Positions 1-5,557 of a stretch of DNA of 5,557 nt are shown here, one piece after another. Source of the stretch: Bacteroidota bacterium (GTDB lineage: Bacteria; Bacteroidota; Ignavibacteria; Ignavibacteriales; Ignavibacteriaceae); assembly GCA_030706105.1 (NCBI GenBank), contig JAUZPC010000219.1:1-5557 (forward strand), in the 5' to 3' direction. The notes beneath the pieces are model-generated. The model was given only the letters and a program-made list of their open reading frames with translations, ran no database searches and was not told the DNA's origin. Made by a program: the position numbers and the translations under genes. Each line of letters begins with the position of its first letter. Positions within the stretch are counted from its first letter, which is position 1.

Positions 1-395
1 CCAACCCATGCAGATATTTTTTAAAAACATTCGAAAGGTTATTTAAAATATGCTAAGAGACTGGATGAAATTGCCGAAATGGACAAACTAGAATAATAGA
101 TTTAAAAAATTAAAATGCAGGTAATGAGGGTTTATCGACTAAATGAATGGGGGCATTCACGTTTAGTTTCTAAAGAGGCTTGGGCTGAAATGCTCTTACC
201 TACTCGACAGCATGACTGAAATATCCATTTTAACAGAAATGGACACTGGGATGCTGTGTGTTGGGATTGAATATTATATCAAATCCGGAGCAGATAACTT
301 CCTCCCATTTACAGAATCGAGCATGTTAGTTTGATCTATTTTTATTAAAAGCCGGTTTAATATTATTGATGTTGTCCCGTTTAAAGTTAGCATTT
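1..395. other. Region with no supported gene, possibly decayed coding sequence
   Basis: No open frame of convincing length or family character appears on either strand. Plus frame 1 holds two short protein-like stretches broken by stops: one at 37-93 reading GYLKYAKRLDEIAEMDKLE, then a 34-codon frame at 115-219 starting MQVMRVYRLNEWGHSRL. Neither is recognised. The 10-mer gaaatggaca occurs twice (76-85 and 236-245), which may be chance. A weak 7-bp hairpin lies at 224-243. I see no tRNA, insertion-sequence end or promoter that I would defend. Confidence 0.5.
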
Positions 396-445
396 AAAAA
401 AAGACCCTGCATCGATTCCAAACTGTAATCGTCACAGAGTCTTTT
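396..445 (-). terminator. Second stem-loop with U-tract, probable Rho-independent terminator of the PUL operon
   Basis: Read on the minus strand, arm AAAAGACTCTG (445 to 435) pairs with CAGGGTCTTTT (409 to 399), and the T run continues to 396 (seven T in all). The 25-nt loop can itself form a 5-bp stem (427-431 with 413-417). One position, 438 with 406, is a U-G wobble in minus-strand RNA but a C-A mismatch in plus-strand RNA, so the structure favours the minus transcript. Position, U-tract and strand bias all fit an intrinsic terminator for the four-gene operon. Confidence 0.78.
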
Positions 446-467
446 AAATAAAAGTAATAAAGACTAA

Positions 468-501
468 TAAGCAGGGGCTAAGTTTAAAAAGCCCCTGCTT
501 A
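468..501 (-). terminator. G+C-rich stem-loop directly after the last gene
   Basis: A perfect 12-bp inverted repeat, taagcaggggct (468-479) and agcccctgctta (490-501), flanks a 10-nt loop. It begins only 5 nt after the stop codon of the DUF4998 gene. The stem is far richer in G+C than its surroundings. In the minus direction the sequence after the stem is T-rich but interrupted, so this may be an imperfect intrinsic terminator or a 3'-end stabilising hairpin that works with the next hairpin. Confidence 0.72.
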
Positions 502-506
502 AACAG

Positions 507-1700
507 TTAGTTTGATGTTAATTTTGTACTTAATATCCTAAAGTATTCACCCGAACCGCCTGAGCCTGCTCCAAAATTGCATACAAAACCAATAGTTACC
601 TGAGTAGATTGAGTTAATACAAAACTCATGGTCGAACTATTCAAATTTGAATAACCTAATGAACTTGTTGGAACGAGCGCTGCATCGGGCAGAGTTGTGC
701 CTGCGGCTGCTACAATATAGGCAGGACCTGTGTATCCGTAGGGGCCTAAAGTAATCGAATAAGTGTAATTACCGGCAGGAAGTGTCATGGTTTGATAAAG
801 CTTACCATTTGTGACTGCGCCGGCTCCCCAACCTGCTTCGATGGCCAGACAGGTACTATTGTCTGAATCCCAACCACCATATCCACCGTGATTTTTTCCT
901 GAAGCAGATACAGTCCAATCGGTAGGAATTCTCCATCTACCGGTACCACTTGCGGCTGTACTGGTGAAAGGTTGTTGGTAGTTCTTGAAATAAAGGATGG
1001 TTACATCGTTTAACAATTTATCCTGATAATTAGTATAAAAAGCATCAATGGCATTATCAGCTGGATAATAAATTGTACGATAGCTAAATTTAGTTCCGGG
1101 TTTTGGCAACGAAGTAACAAAAGTCCTGGCAACAGATTTAACAATAGTGTCTTTATCGATTCCATCAGAATTGGTATATTTAATTTCGATACCGGCTATA
1201 CCTGCATCTGCATTTACATCTACCCAGGATATCTTTACCGTTTTATCAAGCTGATATTCGGCTTTAACAATACCCCTGTTTGAGATACCGCTAGCATATT
1301 GATCCCCATATACATTCGCGGCCATGCGGATAGGAATAGACATATGATTTAATGCATCATATGTCCTGATCTCAAAACTCATCATACCTTCGGGCAAATT
1401 GGGTATTATCAATTTAACTGAATCAACACCACTGGTTCTATGAACAGGCACTTCAATTGAATCTTGCCTGCTATTCCAGAATACCCTGTACTTAACAATT
1501 TTTGGATCTGAGGTAAAAAGTCCTGTTAACATTACCCTGTTTCTGCCTGAAAGAAATTTGACCGAATCCATGATTCCGGGATAAGTTAAAGAACCCCCCG
1601 CCATGTATTTGGTTTTATAATCATCCATTTTGGAGCACGCGCTCATTATTAACACTAGCAATGCTAATAAATAATAAGGTGTGAATTTATATTGTTTCAT
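507..1700 (-). CDS. DUF4998 lipoprotein with C-terminal DUF5013-like beta-sandwich; candidate surface glycan-binding protein
   Basis: This 397-residue predicted lipoprotein has a signal peptide ending in lipobox MSAC (Cys22) followed by SKMDDYK, with two aspartates that may aid surface export. Residues about 22-220 match the DUF4998 pattern: KYMAGGSLTYPG at 31-42, DSVKFLSGRNRVMLTG at 45-60, DPKIVKYRVFWN at 65-76, and SFEIRTYD at 108-115, consistent with two FnIII-like repeats. Residues about 245-392 resemble DUF5013, with a glycine/aromatic loop HGGYGGWDSD (271-280), CLAIEAGWGAG (284-294), KLYQTMTLPAGNYTYSI and a last strand EYFRILS. No catalytic signature is seen. The start is forced: the same frame has a stop 15 nt upstream. 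It is the last gene of the operon, 114 nt after its neighbour and followed by two hairpins. A G6 run in the coding strand (1594-1599) encodes part of MAGG. Domain names are from pattern recognition; the binding role is inferred from context. Confidence 0.87.
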   Translation of the reverse strand: MKQYKFTPYYLLALLVLIMSACSKMDDYKTKYMAGGSLTYPGIMDSVKFLSGRNRVMLTGLFTSDPKIVKYRVFWNSRQDSIEVPVHRTSGVDSVKLIIPNLPEGMMSFEIRTYDALNHMSIPIRMAANVYGDQYASGISNRGIVKAEYQLDKTVKISWVDVNADAGIAGIEIKYTNSDGIDKDTIVKSVARTFVTSLPKPGTKFSYRTIYYPADNAIDAFYTNYQDKLLNDVTILYFKNYQQPFTSTAASGTGRWRIPTDWTVSASGKNHGGYGGWDSDNSTCLAIEAGWGAGAVTNGKLYQTMTLPAGNYTYSITLGPYGYTGPAYIVAAAGTTLPDAALVPTSSLGYSNLNSSTMSFVLTQSTQVTIGFVCNFGAGSGGSGEYFRILSTKLTSN

Positions 1701-1814
1701 CTGTTTTAATTTTTAATTTTTTTTCATTAATAAGTTATCAACGTTACTTATGCGACAGTTAAGCTTATTTTTATACATAAAAGTTATCTTTTAAAATAAG
1801 AATTTGAATCAATA
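1701..1814 (-). other. Longest intra-operon spacer, A/T-rich leader of the DUF4998 gene
   Basis: This 114-nt gap is much longer than the other two in the operon (19 and 46 nt). It is strongly A/T-rich and has no Shine-Dalgarno, as expected in Bacteroidota. An A/T-only 8-bp inverted repeat (1764-1771 with 1793-1800, 21-nt loop) and a 6-bp one around an aacgtt palindrome (1730-1735 with 1746-1751) are present. Neither is strong enough to name as a terminator or operator. It could hold a processing site or a secondary promoter, but I see no convincing TTG/TAnnTTTG pair. Confidence 0.4.
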
Positions 1815-3029
1815 TTATTGACCCCATAGTGTAAACTGAGCAATGGACATGAAATAAGATCCTTGCCAATTGCTTAAGTTTCTTATACGGATATATTGGA
1901 AAGGTCCCAATCCTTCAGGAAAATCGAATTGCCAGCCTGCGAGACCAGCTGCGGCATCGGCGGCTGTTTCAGTACCCAGAGGGCCACCTGATGGTTTTAC
2001 AACGGTGCAGGTTGTCATCAATGTCCATGTATTATCAAAAGCTCCACTCATATTTGGTGCATTAGAACCCCAGATTTCAAAATTTTTCACATTTCCCCTG
2101 ACGTAATATGCATTTCCAATTTCTTTATATGGGTTTATCTGAAATCTGCTTAATGTGTGTTGTACACCAAGATTAAGCGTGATTGATGTGGGGGCAGACG
2201 CTGATTCATCTCCAAAATAGATATTGGACCACCCATTATTATAGTTGCCATTATAAATATAAGATACATTTGTATTACTTCCAGATTTTGGGGGGGTATC
2301 TCCAGTTAATACATAGTTGGTCCATGAAGGAGCTGATTTCGAAATAAGCTTTTCGAAAACAGGAGTAAGGGTTTGAAACATAGTATCTGTCTGATTTAAC
2401 CATCGGTCTCTAATCAAAAAACCATATTTTCTGGGTACGGCGGGCTGACTTCTGGTGACGGAGACTATTTTAGCGGCATTGCTATAGATATTATCCATTC
2501 CAATGGTTTGAATATATTTACCGTTACCTGCAGTATCCACCATGGTAATAATAGATAAATTTTCTAAAGTTGGATTATCACATCTAACAGTATATCCACC
2601 AAAAGCAGGTTTAACAGTAAGTGTCTTGAAAGCCATCTTGTATGCCGGAGACAAAGGATTTACAGTTACACTAACTGGTGCCGAACATATTTCACTGTTA
2701 TTAACTGCATACAATTTTACATTATGTGGCAATGTATCTGCATAACCGCCTAGTTCCATCTGGTTAGTATAATAAGAAGCTTTTACTTCCAGTACTACTC
2801 CCGGAGTTGTTTCATAAACTGCTTTTACATAAGAAAGGTCCTGATTACTTGGTAGCGTATAAGTAAGGAGCGCTTTTCCATACTTGTTTACAACAGTTAC
2901 ATTCGATACAACACCCGGAGGGTTGGTATTGGTGACATTAGGCTTGTTTAACTCTTCAACTTTGCAACTAATTGTGACAATTAAAAGTAAAGCTGCATAT
3001 AACAGAGGCCGTAAAATTATTTTTTTCAT
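1815..3029 (-). CDS. Three-module lipoprotein, DUF4959-DUF5126-DUF5000 layout; candidate surface glycan-binding protein
   Basis: This 404-residue predicted lipoprotein starts with MKKIILRP, a hydrophobic core and lipobox TISC, giving a lipidated Cys22. The next residues, KVEE, are acidic and resemble Bacteroidota surface-export signals. I recognise three modules by character, not by search: an FnIII/Ig-like DUF4959 at about 23-123, a DUF5126-type beta domain at about 125-229 (ending near RKYGFLIRDRWLNQTDT), and a DUF5000 module at about 245-403. The last has discoidin/F5-8C-like features: YNGNYNNGWSN, a SITLNLG strand, LSRFQINPY, VKNFEIWGSN, and a final FQYIRIRNLSNW and SIAQFTLWGQ. In PULs this layout is usually placed beside SusD and is thought to bind glycan; no enzymatic motif is seen. 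It lies 46 nt after the SusD gene. A C7 run (2290-2296) sits in codons 245-247, just before the DUF5000 module. Architecture is likely; ligand is unknown. Confidence 0.88.
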   Translation of the reverse strand: MKKIILRPLLYAALLLIVTISCKVEELNKPNVTNTNPPGVVSNVTVVNKYGKALLTYTLPSNQDLSYVKAVYETTPGVVLEVKASYYTNQMELGGYADTLPHNVKLYAVNNSEICSAPVSVTVNPLSPAYKMAFKTLTVKPAFGGYTVRCDNPTLENLSIITMVDTAGNGKYIQTIGMDNIYSNAAKIVSVTRSQPAVPRKYGFLIRDRWLNQTDTMFQTLTPVFEKLISKSAPSWTNYVLTGDTPPKSGSNTNVSYIYNGNYNNGWSNIYFGDESASAPTSITLNLGVQHTLSRFQINPYKEIGNAYYVRGNVKNFEIWGSNAPNMSGAFDNTWTLMTTCTVVKPSGGPLGTETAADAAAGLAGWQFDFPEGLGPFQYIRIRNLSNWQGSYFMSIAQFTLWGQ

Positions 3030-3075
3030 TTTAAAAATATTTTATTGTTTAATATACATTTTTAAACTTAACTTT

Positions 3076-5037
3076 TTACCAGTTAGGATTTTGAACCAGA
3101 TTTTGATTCTTAAGCAAATCATCGGTCAGGATAGGCCATAAATAATCGCGGGGTACCTCGAACTTCTGATTAAATAAAGTAGTCTCGGTATAATACAGTT
3201 CCGGTGTATTTCCCCTGATATTCCAACCCTTGATATTGCCATTAAGCTCTTGTCCTGCAGTTTTCCAACGAAGTAAATCCCAGAAACGTTGTCCTTCAAA
3301 AGCAAGTTCGATGGTACGTTCACGTTGAATGATACTACGCATTCCATTTTTAGTTGTATATTTAGTAGGGCTGGTGCTAAAGTTTGTCCATGAGCTTTCT
3401 ACTGTTTGCAAACCTGCTCTTGCCCTCACCCTGTCGATATAATCATAAACTTCAGGTGTTGGCGCTGCTAATGATTCGTTTAAAGCTTCTGAATATGATA
3501 AATAGAGATCCGCCAATCTGATTTCGGGCCAGGGATAATTGACCATAAGAGAAGAAGACCACTCAAAACGATAATTAAGCATTTTCTTCATATAATAACC
3601 TGAAATAGGTGTTGATGAAGATGACCCGATCTGACCTATGCGGCATTGAAGGTTCCAGGTGTTATTATCTGTTTTTGACGGTGAATTTAACATATACCAA
3701 ATGCATCCATCAAATCCGAGATCTGCATAATATCTGGGCTCCCTATCAAAGTTTAACCTCGCTGTCGTATAATTTTCAATCAAGTTAAACCGTTCTGCTT
3801 TTGTAACTTGCCTTAGCGCTGAGATATTTGAGAAATCAAGCGTTTTATCTTCCGTAATAGGAACACCGTTTTTGGTATAAAACATTTGTGCCATTTTCAA
3901 AGTTGGTCCAATTACAGTATTATTAGAAGCTTTTCCAACGTTTGCAGGATCGTACTGAGCTGATCCTACATACTGGATAAAAGAGGTATTATTGTTTGTA
4001 GTTAAGCCCCAGATTAATTCGCAATTCCATTTTTCAGTTGTTGCATTCCTAATACTCATTTGCGTCATTGTCGTATCGCTAAGCCTTGGATTCAATTGAG
4101 TAAACACATACAACTTTATGCCTTGTGCTTCACATAAATCTATGGCAGCTTTACATGCGTCTGCTGCTCTTTTCCATTTTTCCACACTGTAAGTGGGGTT
4201 AAAGAGCGCTTGCCCATCTTTGTTTTTAAACGAACCGTAATCCGAATTGCCATTATACAAAGGACTGGCCGCTGTAACCAATAATCTTGCTTTTAAACTT
4301 AAAGCGATAGTCTGTGTTATGCGCCCCAATTCAGAAGTTTGATTAACGATGCTCGAAGGAAGATGGGCCATGGAAAGATCAATCAAATTAGAGATATAAT
4401 TTACCACAGAATCCACAGGTTGACGTTTTATACGTGTAGCTTCAATAGGGCCACTGACATCAATATTCTTATCAATGATTGGAATTGGGCCATAACATCT
4501 GAACATTAAAAAGTGGTAATAGGCCTTTAGAAACTGAACTTCCGAAATCCATCTGTTCCTAGTATCTATATCAAGGTCAGGAACTTTGGTTAGATCAGAG
4601 ATATTTTCCAAAAACACGTTACAATCCCGGATTGCATTGTAATTGGCATTGCCGCCATTCGAGCCTTCCATGTAATTTGCACGTGGACTGGAGGCACTCT
4701 GTTCTCCGCGTGCGATACGCCAAACTACATCGTTAAATCTAAGCGCGGGATAATCTATCCAAAGCTCATCACCGGCTATCATACCTGCATTATAGGTAGG
4801 ATCTGCTTCATTGTTCATATAACCGTAACAGGTAAATAAATATTTTTCTGCTTCGGTTTTAGAGGTGAATGCATTATTTATCGTTGCCACATTATCCGGG
4901 ACAACATCTAAATATTTTTGGCATGCGCCACCAAGTAAAATGATTATTAATAACAGGGCTGATGAAAATGAACCCCGTCTTTTGAAGACATTAAGCCATT
5001 GTCTGATAGTATCTTTATTTATAGTATTATATTTCAT
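3076..5037 (-). CDS. SusD/RagB-like outer-membrane nutrient-binding lipoprotein
   Basis: This 653-residue SusD-family protein is the surface lid that binds glycan and closes over the SusC barrel. A signal peptide with an unusually long basic n-region (about 24 residues) leads to a hydrophobic core and a lipobox GGAC, putting the lipidated cysteine at residue 39. The mature N-terminus, CQKYLDVVPDN, is typical of the family. The N-terminal SusD-like domain covers roughly residues 40-265, with the TPR-type helix FLKAYYHFLMFRCYGPIPI at 169-187. The C-terminal RagB/SusD domain follows, with EPRYYADLGFDG (433-444), RLADLYLSYSEALNE (507-521), RERTIELAFEGQRFWDLLRW (572-591) and the closing segment beginning DYLWPI (631). 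It is at the long end for the family. No other methionine precedes the hydrophobic core, so this start is required; its leader is A/T-rich without a Shine-Dalgarno, as usual in this phylum. The gene directly follows the SusC gene, which confirms pairing. Substrate unknown. Confidence 0.97.
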   Translation of the reverse strand: MKYNTINKDTIRQWLNVFKRRGSFSSALLLIIILLGGACQKYLDVVPDNVATINNAFTSKTEAEKYLFTCYGYMNNEADPTYNAGMIAGDELWIDYPALRFNDVVWRIARGEQSASSPRANYMEGSNGGNANYNAIRDCNVFLENISDLTKVPDLDIDTRNRWISEVQFLKAYYHFLMFRCYGPIPIIDKNIDVSGPIEATRIKRQPVDSVVNYISNLIDLSMAHLPSSIVNQTSELGRITQTIALSLKARLLVTAASPLYNGNSDYGSFKNKDGQALFNPTYSVEKWKRAADACKAAIDLCEAQGIKLYVFTQLNPRLSDTTMTQMSIRNATTEKWNCELIWGLTTNNNTSFIQYVGSAQYDPANVGKASNNTVIGPTLKMAQMFYTKNGVPITEDKTLDFSNISALRQVTKAERFNLIENYTTARLNFDREPRYYADLGFDGCIWYMLNSPSKTDNNTWNLQCRIGQIGSSSSTPISGYYMKKMLNYRFEWSSSLMVNYPWPEIRLADLYLSYSEALNESLAAPTPEVYDYIDRVRARAGLQTVESSWTNFSTSPTKYTTKNGMRSIIQRERTIELAFEGQRFWDLLRWKTAGQELNGNIKGWNIRGNTPELYYTETTLFNQKFEVPRDYLWPILTDDLLKNQNLVQNPNW

Positions 5038-5056
5038 AATTTTTTATTTAAAAAGA

Positions 5057-5557
5057 TTAGAAGCTTACTTTTGCACCCACATTATATACTCTTTGAACCG
5101 GATAACCCAATCCTGAGGCACCCATTTCAGGATCCCAAAGTTTAAAACTGCTGATGGAAAACAGGTTAGTTGCATTTATATATAACCGTACACTAGACAT
5201 ACCAAGTCTTTTCAACCCTTTAGCCGGCAATTGATAACCAAGCTCTGCTGATTTCAGACGTATAAATGAGCCATCTTGTAACCACCAGCTTGATACTTGT
5301 GAATTATTAGCTGAAATAGTATTACTTAACCTTGGCCAAAAAGCATAAGAATTTCTGTTATTTTCTTGCCAGTGATTATCAGCAATTATCTGTAGCAAGC
5401 CATTTTGACTTCCGCCATTCAGGTAAAAAGGAGTCATATTGGGTACATTAATCATAAATGATGATCTTGCAGAGCCTTGTAAGAAGCCACTTATGTCCCA
5501 AGAGCTATTTCCAAAGGAAAAACCGGCACCATAAATAATTTCAGGTGAATTGGGTAA
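5057..5557 (-). CDS. SusC-like TonB-dependent outer-membrane transporter, C-terminal part only
   Basis: This is the end of a SusC/RagA-family TonB-linked beta-barrel, which moves glycan oligomers across the outer membrane using TonB energy and is capped by its SusD partner. The reading frame is open to the window edge and gives 166 residues; the whole protein is normally about 1000-1150 residues, so the signal peptide, carboxypeptidase-like domain and plug lie outside. Family landmarks are visible in order: a PEIIYGAGFSFGN strand near the edge, then FLQGSARSSF, FWPRLS, DGSFIRLKSAELGYQLP, LYINATNLFSISSFKLWDPE, and a last strand ending VGAKVSF. The terminal phenylalanine is the usual outer-membrane barrel assembly signal. 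A methionine at 5455 is internal, because SusC-like sequence continues upstream of it. The stop lies 19 nt before the susD-like start. Family assignment is secure; the substrate cannot be read from this fragment. Confidence 0.96.
   Translation of the reverse strand, partial: LPNSPEIIYGAGFSFGNSSWDISGFLQGSARSSFMINVPNMTPFYLNGGSQNGLLQIIADNHWQENNRNSYAFWPRLSNTISANNSQVSSWWLQDGSFIRLKSAELGYQLPAKGLKRLGMSSVRLYINATNLFSISSFKLWDPEMGASGLGYPVQRVYNVGAKVSF

Noticed and set aside
224..243. 7-bp hairpin tccattt/aaatgga
   Set aside because: Short stem with no T-tract on either strand and no gene ending next to it, so no terminator or regulatory role can be supported.
1713..1727. Tiny upstream frame (MKKN, then stop) just before the DUF4998 start
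   Set aside because: Four codons in an A-rich leader without a ribosome-binding site; most likely chance. It is useful only in showing that the annotated start cannot be extended upstream in frame.
1764..1800. 8-bp inverted repeat cttatttt/aaaataag in the spacer before the DUF4998 gene
   Set aside because: It consists almost only of A and T with a 21-nt loop, too weak for a terminator, and such repeats are expected in A/T-rich spacers.
1870..2106. Plus-strand open frame of 78 codons within the DUF5000 gene
   Set aside because: It is the antisense shadow of a well-supported lipoprotein gene, with no recognisable protein features. The same holds for frames at 2542-2745, 2884-3141 and 3126-3347.
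4865..5116. Plus-strand open frame of 83 codons opposite the susD start
   Set aside because: It lies antisense to the SusD signal peptide and crosses the SusC-SusD junction; it has no family character and the minus-strand genes fully explain the sequence.
5057..5455. Separate 132-residue small gene starting at the methionine at 5455
   Set aside because: The same frame stays open to the window edge and the upstream residues (PEIIYGAGFSFGN and onward) are SusC barrel sequence, so this methionine is internal.

Overview
The window looks like the distal end of a polysaccharide-utilisation locus (PUL) from a Bacteroidota genome, most likely a Sphingobacteriaceae member such as Pedobacter or Mucilaginibacter. 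This rests on a SusC/SusD pair, A/T-rich leaders without Shine-Dalgarno sequences, low overall G+C and accessory lipoproteins built from Bacteroidota-type DUF modules. The genus is inferred from protein character, not proven.

All four genes lie on the minus strand and read from right to left. They are the 3' end of a SusC-like TonB-dependent transporter (5057 to the window edge, 5' part missing), a full SusD-like lipoprotein (3076-5037), a lipoprotein with the DUF4959-DUF5126-DUF5000 layout (1815-3029), and a lipoprotein with the DUF4998-DUF5013 layout (507-1700). The spacers are 19, 46 and 114 nt, which fits one operon. Two hairpins follow the last gene at 468-501 and 396-445. The second has a U-tract and is fully paired only in minus-strand RNA, so transcription probably ends there. 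Positions 1-395 contain no gene that I can support.

Working model: SusC and SusD form the outer-membrane glycan import complex. The two accessory lipoproteins each carry a predicted lipobox, Ig/FnIII-like N-terminal modules and a C-terminal beta-sandwich resembling carbohydrate-binding folds. They probably act as surface glycan-binding proteins that hand substrate to the SusCD complex. No carbohydrate-active enzyme or regulator is visible here, so the substrate cannot be named. Any such genes would lie upstream of susC, beyond the right edge, or elsewhere in the genome.

I see no clearly new system. The points most worth checking are the two uncharacterised accessory lipoproteins, a C7 tract at the DUF5000 domain boundary, the tandem terminator, and possibly decayed coding sequence at the left edge.
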